Assembly (NCBI GenBank): GCA_018241665.1
Contig: JAFEDK010000029.1
Location: 79,175 to 143,174, forward strand
Source of the DNA: Pseudomonadota bacterium
Lineage (GTDB): Bacteria; Pseudomonadota; Gammaproteobacteria; Burkholderiales; Rhodocyclaceae
DNA: 64,000 nt
Direction of reading: 5' to 3'
The notes below the pieces were generated by a model that did not search any database, was not told the DNA's origin, and saw only the letters and a list, made by a program, of their open reading frames with translations. Below, in pieces: positions 9,024 through 20,977 of the stretch; positions within the stretch are counted from its first letter, which is position 1; the number at the start of each line of letters is the position of its first letter. The translations under genes were made by a program, and so were the position numbers.

Positions 9024-12000
9024 GTCCGAATCCGATTTCCTCCCCGCCGGTGGACCTCGTCCCGCTGGCCTTTCCGCTGCGTGGCAGCCGTCTCATCGAG
9101 GCCAGCGCCGGCACCGGCAAGACCTTCACGATCGCGCTGCTGTACGTGCGCCTGGTGCTGGGCCACGGGCCCGACGAGGCCGCCTTCGGCCGCGAGCTGA
9201 CGCCGCCGGAGATCCTCGTCGTCACCTTCACCGACGCGGCCACCAAGGAGCTGCGCGACCGCATCCGTGCCCGCCTGACCGAGGCCGCCGGCTATTTCCT
9301 CGCCGATCCGGCTGGCCTGCCCGCCATCGCCCCCGGCAAGGATCCGCTCCACGACCTGCGCGCCGACTATCCGCCGGAAGCCTGGCCGGGCTGTGCGCGC
9401 AAGCTGCAGCTGGCCGCCGAATGGATGGACGAGGCCGCGGTGTCCACCATCCACGGCTGGTGCAACCGCATGCTGCGCGAGCACGCCTTCGACAGCGACA
9501 GCCTGTTCACCCAGACCCTCGAAACCAACCAGGACGAGCTGCTGGCCGAGGTGGTGCGCGACTACTGGCGCAGCTTCATGTATCCGCTGGATATCGATGC
9601 GGCGGCCGTGGTGCATGGCTGGTGGGCTTCGCCCGAAGCGCTGCAGGGCGAAGTGAAGCAGCTTCTGCTGCATGCCGACCTGCTGGACGAGGCGCTTGCC
9701 CCGGCCGTCTCGGTGGCCGCCGCCGAGGCGGAAAAGCAGCGCCAGCTCGGCCCGCTGAAAGCGCCGTGGGCAAAATGGGTGGATGAGCTGCGTGATCTGT
9801 TCGACGCGGCCCGCGACGCCAAGCAGGTGGACGGCCGCAAGCTGCGCAAGGACTACTGCGACGGCTGGCTGGCTGCGCTGGCTGCGTGGCGGGACGATCC
9901 GGACATGGTCTGGCCGGCGCTCAGTGATTCGGCGTGGAAGCGCCTGAGCCCTGACGGTCTGGCTGAAGCCTGGAAAGGAAATCCGGTGCCGGCGCACCCG
10001 GCGCTGGCCGCCATCTTCGCGCTGCCGGACCAGCTGGTGACGCTGCCCGATGCACGCGACGACGTGCTGTGCCACGCCGCCGGCTGGGTTGCCCAGCGTT
10101 TCGCCGCCGAGCAGGCCCGCCACGCCAAGATGGGCTTCAACGACCTTTTGACCCGCCTCGACGCGGCGCTGGCCGGCGCCAACGGCGCCCGCCTGGCCCA
10201 GGTGATCCGCGCGCAGTTTCCGGTGGCCCTGATCGACGAGTTCCAGGACACCGACGCGGTGCAGTACCGCATTTTCGACGCCGTCTATCGGGTTACGGAC
10301 AACGACGAGAGCACCGCGCTGATCCTCATCGGCGACCCCAAGCAGGCCATCTACGCCTTCCGCGGCGCCGACATCTACACCTATCTGGCCGCACGCGCCG
10401 CCACCACCGGCCGGCAGTACACGCTGCGGCGCAACTTCCGCTCGACCCACGCGATGGTGGCCGCCGCCAACCGCTGCTTCGCGCTGGCCGAGGAAAGGGA
10501 CAGCGGGGCCGGTGCCTTCCTGTTCCGCAGCGCGGCGGGCAACCCGGTGCCCTTCCTGCCGGCCGAGGCCAATGGCCGCGAGGACGTGCTGCAGGCCGAG
10601 GGGGCGGAGTTGCCGGCGCTGACCCTGTGGCGGCTGCCGCCGAGGGAAGAGGACAAGCCGCTCTCCAAAGGGCACTACGTCGCCGACATGGCCGCGGTGT
10701 GCGCCAGCGAAATGGTCCGCCTGCTCAACCTCGGCCAGCAGGGCCAGGCCGGCTTCTTCGGCAAGGGCGAGGCGCGCCCGCTGCGCCCGGCCCACATGGC
10801 GGTGCTGGTCAGCAACGGCGGCGAAGCCACGGCGATCCGCGATGCGCTGGCGGCACGCGGCGTGCGCAGCGTCTATCTGTCGGAAAAGGAGTCGGTGTTC
10901 CAGCGCCCGGAGGCGGTGGAGCTGCAGCACTGGCTGTCGGCCTGCGCCGAGCCGGACGACGGCCGCCTGCTGCGCGCCGCGCTGGCCACCCCGACGCTGG
11001 GCCTCGACTGGGCCGAGCTGGACGGACTCAACCGCGACGAGACCGCCTGGGACAAGCGCATCGACCAGTTCCGTGCCTACCGGGAGTGCTGGCGCAGCCA
11101 GGGCGTGCTGCCGATGCTGCGCCGTCTGCTCAACGACTTCCGCGTGCCGGCCCGCCTGCTGGCCGGTGGCGGGGCCGGGGAGCGCAGCCTCACCGACCTG
11201 CTGCACCTGGCCGAGCTCCTGCAGCAGGCCAGCCTGCTGCTCGACGGCGAACACGCGCTGATCCGCCACCTGGCCGAGCAGCGCCGGGAGGACAGCGTCG
11301 GTGGCGACACCCGCCAGGTGCGCCTCGAGAGCGATGCCGACCTGGTGCAGGTGGTGACCATCCACAAGTCCAAGGGGCTGGAGTATCCGCTGGTCTTCCT
11401 GCCCTTCGCATGTACCTTCCGCCCCGTCAAGGCGGATGACCTGCCCCTCAAGTGGCATGACGCCGACGGCCACCTGCAGCTGGCCCTGAACGGCGACGAC
11501 CCGGCGCAACTGGCCCTGGCCGACCGGGAGCGCCTCGGCGAGGACCTGCGCAAGCTCTACGTGGCGCTGACCCGTGCCCGCTACGCCACCTGGGTCGGGA
11601 CCGGGCCGCTGGACGGGCTGGGCCAGAGCGCCCTCGGCTACCTGCTCGGCGGCAGCCTGGACGGCGGGTTGGCCGCGCTGGCCGCCGGCGCCGGCATCAA
11701 GCTGAACGAAGAGCCGGAAGCCGACGATGGGGCCTACCAGGCCCGCGAGGCCGCCCTTGTCGAGGGCGCCGCCCGCCAGCCGCTGCGCGCCGTGCGCGAG
11801 CAGTGGTGGATCGCCAGCTACTCGGCGCTGCAGACCGCCGGCGAGCGGCAGGGGCCGGACACGCCGAAGGAGGACGTGCACCGGGAAACCTTGAAAACCC
11901 GCAGCGAGGCGCCGTCTCAGCCGGCCGCGAAAGGTGGCGGGATGCACGATTTTCCGCGTGGCGCGGCGGTCGGCACCTTCCTGCACGAGTTGTTCGAATG

Positions 12001-12679
12001 GGCCGCCAAGCAGGGCTTCGCCCGCGTTTCGGCGGCGCCGGGGCTGCTGCGCGACGTCGTTGCCCGGCGCTGCGCGGCGCGGGGCTGGCAACGCTGGATC
12101 GAGCCGCTGAGCGAGTGGATGCTGGGCTTCCTGCACCTGCCGCTGACCGACGGTGACAGGCCTCCGCTGACCCTCGCCGGCCTGCAGGTTTACGCTGCCG
12201 AGATGGAGTTCCTGGTCGCCGTGCACCATGTCGATCTGGCGGAGCTGGATACCCTGGTGTGCCGCCACACCCTCGGTGGCGCGGCGCGGCCGGCCCTCGA
12301 CAGGAACCAGCTCAACGGCATGCTGAAGGGCTTCATCGACCTGCTGGTGGAGCACGACGGGCGCTACTACGTGGTGGACTACAAGTCCAACCGCCTCGGC
12401 GACGACGACGCGGCCTACACCCCGGAAGTCATGCGCGAGGCGGTGCTGGCCGAGCGCTACGAGCTGCAGTACGTGCTCTACCTGCTGGCCCTGCACCGCC
12501 TGCTCAAGCTGCGCCTGCCGGACTACGACTACGACCGCCACGTGGGCGGCGCCCTCTACCTGTTCCTGCGTGGCAGCCATTCCGCCAGCCGGGGCATCCA
12601 CGCCGAGCGCCCGCCGCGGGCGCTGATCGAAACCCTCGACGCGCTGTTTGCCGGCGCCCGCCGCCAGGAGGCCGCATGA
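9020..12679 (+). CDS. recB: Exodeoxyribonuclease V beta subunit RecB (helicase-nuclease)
   Basis: 1219 residues; the start ATG overlaps the recC stop. An SF1A (UvrD-like) helicase is shown by Walker A EASAGTGKT (residues 27-35), the motif II region VALIDEFQDTD, motif III LIGDPKQAIYAFRGAD, and motifs V/VI (VTIHKSKGLEYPLVFLP, KLYVALTRARYATWVG). The C-terminal RecB nuclease is intact: VVDYKSNRLGDD includes the catalytic D1120 and K1122. This subunit is the 3'-5' motor and the only nuclease of the complex. It works on double-strand ends to start recombination repair at Chi and to degrade linear foreign DNA. The gene ends in a 4-bp overlap with recD. Confidence 0.97.
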   Translation: MSPNPISSPPVDLVPLAFPLRGSRLIEASAGTGKTFTIALLYVRLVLGHGPDEAAFGRELTPPEILVVTFTDAATKELRDRIRARLTEAAGYFLADPAGLPAIAPGKDPLHDLRADYPPEAWPGCARKLQLAAEWMDEAAVSTIHGWCNRMLREHAFDSDSLFTQTLETNQDELLAEVVRDYWRSFMYPLDIDAAAVVHGWWASPEALQGEVKQLLLHADLLDEALAPAVSVAAAEAEKQRQLGPLKAPWAKWVDELRDLFDAARDAKQVDGRKLRKDYCDGWLAALAAWRDDPDMVWPALSDSAWKRLSPDGLAEAWKGNPVPAHPALAAIFALPDQLVTLPDARDDVLCHAAGWVAQRFAAEQARHAKMGFNDLLTRLDAALAGANGARLAQVIRAQFPVALIDEFQDTDAVQYRIFDAVYRVTDNDESTALILIGDPKQAIYAFRGADIYTYLAARAATTGRQYTLRRNFRSTHAMVAAANRCFALAEERDSGAGAFLFRSAAGNPVPFLPAEANGREDVLQAEGAELPALTLWRLPPREEDKPLSKGHYVADMAAVCASEMVRLLNLGQQGQAGFFGKGEARPLRPAHMAVLVSNGGEATAIRDALAARGVRSVYLSEKESVFQRPEAVELQHWLSACAEPDDGRLLRAALATPTLGLDWAELDGLNRDETAWDKRIDQFRAYRECWRSQGVLPMLRRLLNDFRVPARLLAGGGAGERSLTDLLHLAELLQQASLLLDGEHALIRHLAEQRREDSVGGDTRQVRLESDADLVQVVTIHKSKGLEYPLVFLPFACTFRPVKADDLPLKWHDADGHLQLALNGDDPAQLALADRERLGEDLRKLYVALTRARYATWVGTGPLDGLGQSALGYLLGGSLDGGLAALAAGAGIKLNEEPEADDGAYQAREAALVEGAARQPLRAVREQWWIASYSALQTAGERQGPDTPKEDVHRETLKTRSEAPSQPAAKGGGMHDFPRGAAVGTFLHELFEWAAKQGFARVSAAPGLLRDVVARRCAARGWQRWIEPLSEWMLGFLHLPLTDGDRPPLTLAGLQVYAAEMEFLVAVHHVDLAELDTLVCRHTLGGAARPALDRNQLNGMLKGFIDLLVEHDGRYYVVDYKSNRLGDDDAAYTPEVMREAVLAERYELQYVLYLLALHRLLKLRLPDYDYDRHVGGALYLFLRGSHSASRGIHAERPPRALIETLDALFAGARRQEAA

Positions 12680-14733
12680 GTTTCCATTCCTACGACGATC
12701 CGGCCGCGATGAAGGCCCTGCTGGACCGCTGGGCCGAACAGGGCTGGCTGCGGGCGCTGGACGCGGCCTTTGCCGACTTCCTGCAGCGCGAGGCGCCGGA
12801 CGCGCCGCCGCTGCTGATCCTCGCCGCCGCGCTGGCGAGCCACCAGCTTGGCCGTGGACACGCCTGCCTGGATCTCGGCGACACGCTGCGCGATCCCGGC
12901 TTTGCGCTGTCCCTGCCCCCCGAGGGGGCGGCTGGCGCCGAAGGCGCGGCGCTGCCGCCGGCGCCGGCCGAAGTGCTCGATGGCCTGACGCTGGCGCACT
13001 GGGAGGTGGCGCTGGCGTTTCCCGCGCTGGTCGGTGAGGAGGCCGGCAATACGCCGCTGCTGCGCGTCGGCCGGCGGGTCTACCTGCGTCGCTACTGGCA
13101 GTACGAACGGGACGTGCAGGACGGCATCCGGCGCCGCCTGGGCGACCTGGCGGAACGCCAGGAGGCGCTGCCGCTGGATGCCCTGCGGGCGGCGCTGGAC
13201 GTGCTGTTCCCGCCGTCGCCGGGCGTGGCCGGGCCGGACTGGCAGAAGCTGGCCTGTGCATTGGCGGCGCGCAGCGCCTTCGCGATCGTCACCGGCGGCC
13301 CCGGCACCGGCAAGACGACCACGGTGGTGCGCCTGCTGGCGGTGCTGCAGGCGCTGGCGCTGGCCGAGCGGCCGGATCGCCCGCTGCGCATCCGCCTGGC
13401 GGCGCCGACCGGCAAGGCGGCGGCGCGCCTCAACGAATCCATCGCCGGCGCGGTGGCCAAGCTCAAGCTCGATGGCCTGCCGGCCGGCGAGCAGGTGCGG
13501 GCGGCGATCCCGGTGGCGGTGACGACCTTGCACCGCCTGCTCGGCAGCCGGCCGGACACCCGCCATTTCCGCCACCACGCCGGCAATCCGCTGCCCCTCG
13601 ACGTGCTGGTGGTGGACGAGGCGTCGATGGTGGACCTGGAGATGATGGCCGCGCTGCTCGCCGCGCTGCCGCCATCGGCGCGGCTGGTGCTGCTCGGCGA
13701 CAAGGACCAGCTGGCCTCGGTGGAGGCCGGCGCGGTGCTTGGCGAACTGTGCCGGCGCGCCCGCGAGGGGCATTACACGCCGGACAGCCGTGCCTGGCTG
13801 GAGGCGGCCACCGGCGAGAAGGTGGCGGACGAGCTGATCGACGCCGCCGGCACGCCGCTGGACCAGGCCGTCGCGATGCTGCGCCACAGCCACCGCTTCA
13901 GCGGTGACAGCGGCATCGGCCAGCTGGCGGCGGCGGTGAACGACGGCGCGGTGCAGCGCGTCGGCGAGGTGTTCGCCGACGGCTATGCCGACCTGGCGCG
14001 GATCGGGCTCGGCGGCGACGGGGAGGCCGCGCTGCGCCGGCTGGTGGTGGATGGCGACAATGGCGCGGCGCCCGCGGCGGATGGCGAGCGGCCCCGGGGC
14101 TACCGGCATTTCCTGCACGAGATGGCGGAACGGCGTCCGGCTGCCGGTGCGGCTCAGGCGGCGCTGGATGCCTGGGCGCTGCAGGTGCTCGCCGCCCATG
14201 GCCAGTTCCAGCTGCTGTGCGCGCTGCGCCGCGGTCGGTGGGGCGTGGAGGGGCTCAACCAGCGCATCGCCGGCTGGCTGCACGAGGCCGGGCTGATCCC
14301 GGCCCGGGAGGGCTGGTATGGCGGCCGGCCGGTGCTGGTGACGCGCAACGACTACGGCCTCGGCCTGATGAACGGCGACATCGGCATCACGCTGGCGTTG
14401 CCGCTGGCAGGTGGTGGCACCCAGCTGCGGGTGGCCTTCCCCAGCGGCGACGGCAGCCAGGGCGTCAAGTGGGTGCTGCCGAGCCGCCTGCAGGCCGTCG
14501 AGACGGTGTATGCGCTGACGGTGCACAAGTCCCAGGGCTCGGAATTCACCCACGCGGCGCTGGTGCTGCCCGACGGGCTCAACCCGATCCTGACCCGCGA
14601 GCTGGTTTACACCGGTATCACCCGTGCCAAGCGCTGGTTCACCCTGGCCGACGCGCCAGGTTCGAAGGTGCTGGAGCAGGCGGTGGCGCGACGGGTGCTG
14701 CGGGTCTCGGGGCTGCTGGACGGGATGGCGTGA
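12676..14733 (+). CDS. recD: Exodeoxyribonuclease V alpha subunit RecD (5'-3' helicase)
   Basis: 685 residues from ATG 12676, which overlaps the recB stop; longer upstream frames inside recB are ignored. The N-terminal RecB-binding domain covers about residues 1-190. The SF1B helicase core has Walker A GGPGTGKT (about 207-214), LRIRLAAPTGKAAARL (motif Ia), VLVVDEASMVDLEMM (motif II), LVLLGDKDQLASVEAG (motif III), and the C-terminal YALTVHKSQGSEFTHAALVLP and RELVYTGITRAKRWF (motifs V/VI). It is the faster motor on the 5' strand and restrains the nuclease until Chi. Overlapping recC, recB and recD genes imply coupled synthesis in equal amounts. Confidence 0.96.
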   Translation: MSFHSYDDPAAMKALLDRWAEQGWLRALDAAFADFLQREAPDAPPLLILAAALASHQLGRGHACLDLGDTLRDPGFALSLPPEGAAGAEGAALPPAPAEVLDGLTLAHWEVALAFPALVGEEAGNTPLLRVGRRVYLRRYWQYERDVQDGIRRRLGDLAERQEALPLDALRAALDVLFPPSPGVAGPDWQKLACALAARSAFAIVTGGPGTGKTTTVVRLLAVLQALALAERPDRPLRIRLAAPTGKAAARLNESIAGAVAKLKLDGLPAGEQVRAAIPVAVTTLHRLLGSRPDTRHFRHHAGNPLPLDVLVVDEASMVDLEMMAALLAALPPSARLVLLGDKDQLASVEAGAVLGELCRRAREGHYTPDSRAWLEAATGEKVADELIDAAGTPLDQAVAMLRHSHRFSGDSGIGQLAAAVNDGAVQRVGEVFADGYADLARIGLGGDGEAALRRLVVDGDNGAAPAADGERPRGYRHFLHEMAERRPAAGAAQAALDAWALQVLAAHGQFQLLCALRRGRWGVEGLNQRIAGWLHEAGLIPAREGWYGGRPVLVTRNDYGLGLMNGDIGITLALPLAGGGTQLRVAFPSGDGSQGVKWVLPSRLQAVETVYALTVHKSQGSEFTHAALVLPDGLNPILTRELVYTGITRAKRWFTLADAPGSKVLEQAVARRVLRVSGLLDGMA

Positions 14734-14783
14734 CCGGCCGGCACACCGTCGGAGGCCCGTCAGCTTCGCGGTGGGCCGGGTTT

Positions 14784-14908
14784 GTGGGGGCGAATGAATT
14801 CGCCCCCACAGGAGAGTGGGGCGTGGATCTGCCCCCGTAGGGTCGAATTCATTCGACCTTGGGGGACGGGATATCGACGAACCGCAGGTCGAATGAATTC
14901 GACCCCAC
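14784..14908. repeat. REP-like element 2 (recD-kinase convergent gap)
   Basis: Two parts. At 14784-14809 a single arm extends into a longer perfect hairpin: an 11-bp stem GTGGGGGCGAA, loop TGAA. At 14837-14908 there is an inverted pair of a variant arm in which the stem reads GGTCGAA/TTCGACC instead of GGGCGAA/TTCGCCC, with a GTAG foot on the left and CCAC on the right. The stem change is compensated on both sides. The element occupies the gap between convergent recD and the histidine kinase gene. Confidence 0.85.
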
Positions 14909-14921
14909 GGAAGCCTTGGGG

Positions 14922-17117
<2,196 letters not shown>

Positions 17118-17162
17118 GTCCCGACGATACCGCAATGTCCGCGGGGGATGTAGCGCGCGGCC

Positions 17163-20100
17163 TCAGCGGCCGACGTCGCCCTTGTCGTGGCCGCCGGCCA
17201 GGTGCTCGGCGGGCAGCGGGATGGGCGCGTACAGGTGCACCGCGTTGCGGCCGGCCAGCTTGGCCCGGTACATGGCGATGTCGGCGGACTTGAGGATCTC
17301 GTTCTGGCTGCTGTCCTGGCCGTGGAACAGGGCCACGCCGATGCTCGACGAGCAGCGGTGCTCGATCAGGGCCGAGCCGCCGTCGTCCGGCAAGGCCAGC
17401 AGATAGGGGCGGGCCAGGGCTTCGCGGATTTTTTCGGCGATGGCCAGGGCTTCCAGCCTGGATACGTCCTGGTCCGCATCGAGGCCGCCGAGGACGACCA
17501 CGAACTCGTCGCCACCGAGCCGCGCCACGGTATCCACCGCCCGCACGCTGCGGCTCAGGCGGCGTGCCACTTCGATCAGCAGCAGGTCGCCGACGGCGTG
17601 CCCGTACTCGTCGTTGAGGGGCTTGAAGTTGTCCAGGTCGAGGAGGATCAGTGCGCCGAACTCGCTGTTGCGCCGGCTGGCGGCCTGGGCGAGGGCCAGG
17701 CGGTCGTGGAGCAGGCGCCGGTTGGCGAGCTGGGTCAGGGTGTCGTAGTAGGCGAACTTGCGGACCTGCTCCTCGATGCGCTTGCGCTCGGAGATGTCGC
17801 TATGGACGATGACCGCGCCCCGGCGGCCGCCGCCGAGGGGCGTGGCGCTCATCGTGAACCAGCGCTCCTCCCGCGGTGCGTGGCAGGGGTATTCCATGCT
17901 GAAGGTCGGCAGGCGGCCATCGAGCACGCTGCGGATGCCGGTGTGTGCGGCGCTGGCGGAGACCTCGGCGGCGCTGTCGGTGCTGCTGCCGCAGACATCC
18001 AGGTAGCTGGTGCCGACGCCGGTGTTGGGTTCGCACTGGCCCGGCTGGCTGCTGTTGCGGGTGGCGAACTGCCGCCAGGCTTCATTGACCATCACGATGA
18101 TGCCGGCGTGGTCGAGGACGGCGATTTCGTTGGGTACGGAGTCGAGCACGTCCTGCATGAACACGCGGCTCGCGCGCAGGGCGTCCTCGGCCTCCTTGCG
18201 CTCGGTGATGTCGATGAAGAAGTTGAGAGTGGCCGGCTCCTCGTTCCAGTGGATACCGGCGCGCCCCACGTCGAACCAACGCACGCCCCGGTGGCGGGTC
18301 TGGATGCGGATGGTGTGGCGTTCGTCCGTTGCGCTGCTGCCGGCGTCGCCCGCGTCGAGCCGGAACAGCGGCGCGGCACCGTCGTTGGTGACGATGAAGT
18401 CGCCGAAGGGGCGGGCCTGCAGTTCCTTCTCGCTGTAGCCGAGCTGGCGGGAGAGGGCCGGGTTGCAGAAGCGGATGAAGCCGTGCTGGGCCACGCAGAT
18501 GCCTTCGGCGCTGGATTCGATGAGCAGGCGATAGCGCTCCTCGCTCTCTCGCAGGCGGGCCTCGGCCTGGCTCTTCTCGATGGCGATGCTGGCCAGGCGG
18601 GCCATCTGTTCGATCAGCGCGATGTCGGCGCCGGTCGGCGAATGGGGCCTGCGGTGGTAGATCGCCAGCGTGCCGAGGATGCGGTGGGTCGAGGAGCGGA
18701 TCGGCTGGGACCAGCAGGCCCCCAGCTCGGCCCGCGCCGCCAGGTCCAGGTAGGGCGCCCAGTAGGGGTGGTTGGTGATGTCGTCGACGATGACCCGTTC
18801 GCCGGTGAAGGCGGAGGTGCCGCAGGAGCCGACCCCGATGCCGATCTCCAGGCCGTCGCAGGAGGCATTGAAGAAGTCCGGCAGGCTGGGGCCGATGCCC
18901 TTGTGGAAGCGCCGGCCTTCGTTGTCGAGCAACTGGATGCTGCAGCGTACGCCCGGGTGCAGGCGTTCGACACCGGTGACCATGACGGTCAGGACCTGCT
19001 GCAGCGCGGCGCCGCCGGCCAGCATCTCGAGGATCTGGCTGCGCAGGCGCTCGTGGTCCTCGATGTCCTTGCGCTGGCTGATGTCGGCGATGACGCCGAT
19101 CACGCCGGCGTCGGCGGCCTTGTCGAACGGGCGGCAGGTGAGGTGGCCCCAGAACACGCTGCCGTCGGCGCGCTGGTACTGGCGGTCGAAATCCACCGCC
19201 GGGATTTCGTTGGCGAGCATGGCCTGGACCCGCTGGCGGGCCGGTTCTCTCTCCGTCGCCAGCACCAGGTCGGCGTAGTCGCTGCCGACCAGGGCCTCCA
19301 TGGGTTTCTGGAACATCTCGGCCATGCGCCGGTTGGCCAGTGCGATGTGTCCGTCCCGGTTTACCAGGAAGATCGCCACGAAGGAGGTGTCGAGGATCTG
19401 CTGCAGCAGGGCCTGCCGTTCGGCCAGGTTGCTGTTGGCCACGGCCAGGGCCTGGGTCCGCTCGGCCACGCAGGATTCGAGCAGTCTCTCGGTCTGGCCG
19501 GCGGTTTCCAGGGCGCGGGTCTTTTCGGCGAGGAGGTTCCAGTAGGTATGGCGGATCTCGTGGAGCAGGGCGCCGCCGGCCAGCAGTGCGAACAAGATGA
19601 ACAGTCCGTTGCGCAGCAGCAGTTGCAGCGGCGAGGCTGGCAGCAGGCCGAGCAGCGGCAGCACGCCGCTCAGCAGGCCGGCCAGGTAGAGCAGCAGGGC
19701 CAGTGCCAGTACGCCGTCCGAGCGGTGGCGGGACGCCTGCGTGCGGAGCAGTTGCAGGGCCAGCGCCACGATGCCGGCCACCAGGTTGAGGAGCAGCGCG
19801 AAGCGGATCAGCGTGCCATAGCGGTCGACCAGCAGGCTCAGCGGGATCAGCGCGCAGTAGGCGGTGGCCAGCAGGTAGAGGCGATCGAGCCAGCGCGGGG
19901 CGTTGATGCGGATCACGAACTCGCGCAGGGTCCACAGCATGCTGGCGATGGCCAGCGGCGCCAGCATGCCGATGCTGGCATCCCCCCAGCGGGGATGCTC
20001 GCGCCACAGGGTGCCGGCCAGGAAGCCCTGGGAGTTGGCTACGTGCAGCCCGTTGAGCAGAAGCGCGGTGCTCAGGGCCAGGTAGGGCCGGCTGCGCTTG

Positions 20101-20747
20101 ATGGCCACCATCGCCAGCATGAAGAGCAGGGCGATCAGCAGCGCACCGAAGTACAGGCCCCAGTAGATGCCGCTCGTCTCCGCATCCTCGATGAAGGCTT
20201 CCGGCGTGCGCAGGCTGGCCAGCAGGTACAGGGAGCTGCTCGTCTGCACACGCAGGAACACCGGGGGCTGGGGACCGGGGCTGGCGGCCAGCCGGAAGGC
20301 GAACAGGCGGTGGGCGAGTTCCCGCTCCCGGTAGGACAGGCGGTCGCCGGCCTGGCGCATCCGCCAGCCGCCGGCGTCCTTCTCGTAGAGCTGGATGGAG
20401 TCGAGCACCGCCGGTTGCACTTCGAGCCACCAGGCCTCCTCGCCGGGTGGCCGCTCGAAGCGCAGCCAGACGGTGTTGCGCGTGTAGCTGAGGGAGAGCC
20501 CGCCTTCGATGGGCTTGAAGGCGCCGGGCGGCAGGCTGGCGATGTCCTCGATAGTCTTGCTGCCGCCCTCATCGACGAAGACCCCGTAGGGCAGCTCCGC
20601 GCCGAGCTGGAAGCGCGTACGCCCGCCGTCCGCCGCGCTGGGCGGGCAGTGAAGCAGCAGGCACAGGACAAGCAGACCCAGGATGCAGGCGAAAAGACGG
20701 TCCGCTGGCGACATCCGCGATGGGGGCGACAGGAGGAGGGCAGGCAT
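17163..20747 (-). CDS. Membrane diguanylate cyclase with 7TMR-DISM, PAS, GAF and GGDEF domains
   Basis: About 1194 residues from ATG 20747, chosen because a signal peptide follows (DRLFACILGLLVLCLLLHCPPSAAD); the start is uncertain, with ATG 20714 as an alternative. Periplasmic 7TMR-DISM-type sensor domain about residues 45-185, then a seven-helix membrane block (about 190-400, opening with GIYWGLYFGALLIALLFMLA). Cytoplasmic part: coiled coil, PAS (FVAIFLVNRDGHIALANRRM), GAF (about 590-740), two more PAS domains with PAC motifs, and a C-terminal GGDEF domain with an intact RLGGDEFVVVLGG signature near 1077 and no EAL domain. It should make cyclic di-GMP in response to an outside ligand. The histidine kinase gene follows closely. 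Family certain, ligand unknown. Confidence 0.9.
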   Translation of the reverse strand: MPALLLSPPSRMSPADRLFACILGLLVLCLLLHCPPSAADGGRTRFQLGAELPYGVFVDEGGSKTIEDIASLPPGAFKPIEGGLSLSYTRNTVWLRFERPPGEEAWWLEVQPAVLDSIQLYEKDAGGWRMRQAGDRLSYRERELAHRLFAFRLAASPGPQPPVFLRVQTSSSLYLLASLRTPEAFIEDAETSGIYWGLYFGALLIALLFMLAMVAIKRSRPYLALSTALLLNGLHVANSQGFLAGTLWREHPRWGDASIGMLAPLAIASMLWTLREFVIRINAPRWLDRLYLLATAYCALIPLSLLVDRYGTLIRFALLLNLVAGIVALALQLLRTQASRHRSDGVLALALLLYLAGLLSGVLPLLGLLPASPLQLLLRNGLFILFALLAGGALLHEIRHTYWNLLAEKTRALETAGQTERLLESCVAERTQALAVANSNLAERQALLQQILDTSFVAIFLVNRDGHIALANRRMAEMFQKPMEALVGSDYADLVLATEREPARQRVQAMLANEIPAVDFDRQYQRADGSVFWGHLTCRPFDKAADAGVIGVIADISQRKDIEDHERLRSQILEMLAGGAALQQVLTVMVTGVERLHPGVRCSIQLLDNEGRRFHKGIGPSLPDFFNASCDGLEIGIGVGSCGTSAFTGERVIVDDITNHPYWAPYLDLAARAELGACWSQPIRSSTHRILGTLAIYHRRPHSPTGADIALIEQMARLASIAIEKSQAEARLRESEERYRLLIESSAEGICVAQHGFIRFCNPALSRQLGYSEKELQARPFGDFIVTNDGAAPLFRLDAGDAGSSATDERHTIRIQTRHRGVRWFDVGRAGIHWNEEPATLNFFIDITERKEAEDALRASRVFMQDVLDSVPNEIAVLDHAGIIVMVNEAWRQFATRNSSQPGQCEPNTGVGTSYLDVCGSSTDSAAEVSASAAHTGIRSVLDGRLPTFSMEYPCHAPREERWFTMSATPLGGGRRGAVIVHSDISERKRIEEQVRKFAYYDTLTQLANRRLLHDRLALAQAASRRNSEFGALILLDLDNFKPLNDEYGHAVGDLLLIEVARRLSRSVRAVDTVARLGGDEFVVVLGGLDADQDVSRLEALAIAEKIREALARPYLLALPDDGGSALIEHRCSSSIGVALFHGQDSSQNEILKSADIAMYRAKLAGRNAVHLYAPIPLPAEHLAGGHDKGDVGR

Positions 20748-20977
20748 GGTCCGAGTATCGGATCTTTGCTGCCGATTGACCCGCTTTAGTCCCTGCCCGG
20801 TGTGAGGATATTGGCGCTTTTCCCCAGATTGGCCGTCGGTGGGACAGGCATCTCCCATTGCCTGTCGAGGGGGCAGAAGGGCGGGGCCGGGACGCCGCCG
20901 GCCGGGCTTTTTGTACGACATGGGTTGACGCATCACGCTGGTCAAATACGCCCATCGACCCTTCCAAGGAGAACGCG

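Noticed and set aside
8882-13261. Very long minus-strand open frame (over 1400 codons) opposite recC, recB and recD
   Set aside because: It is antisense to three well-conserved genes. Its translation is low-complexity (Arg/Gln/Gly/His-rich) without motifs, as expected from GC-rich codon bias.
20748-20977. Promoter TTGACG at 20925-20930 for the 145-aa gene, and an attachment-site copy of the tRNA-Val 3' end
   Set aside because: No -10 box occurs at 16-18 bp spacing, and no stretch matching the tRNA 3' end was found here.
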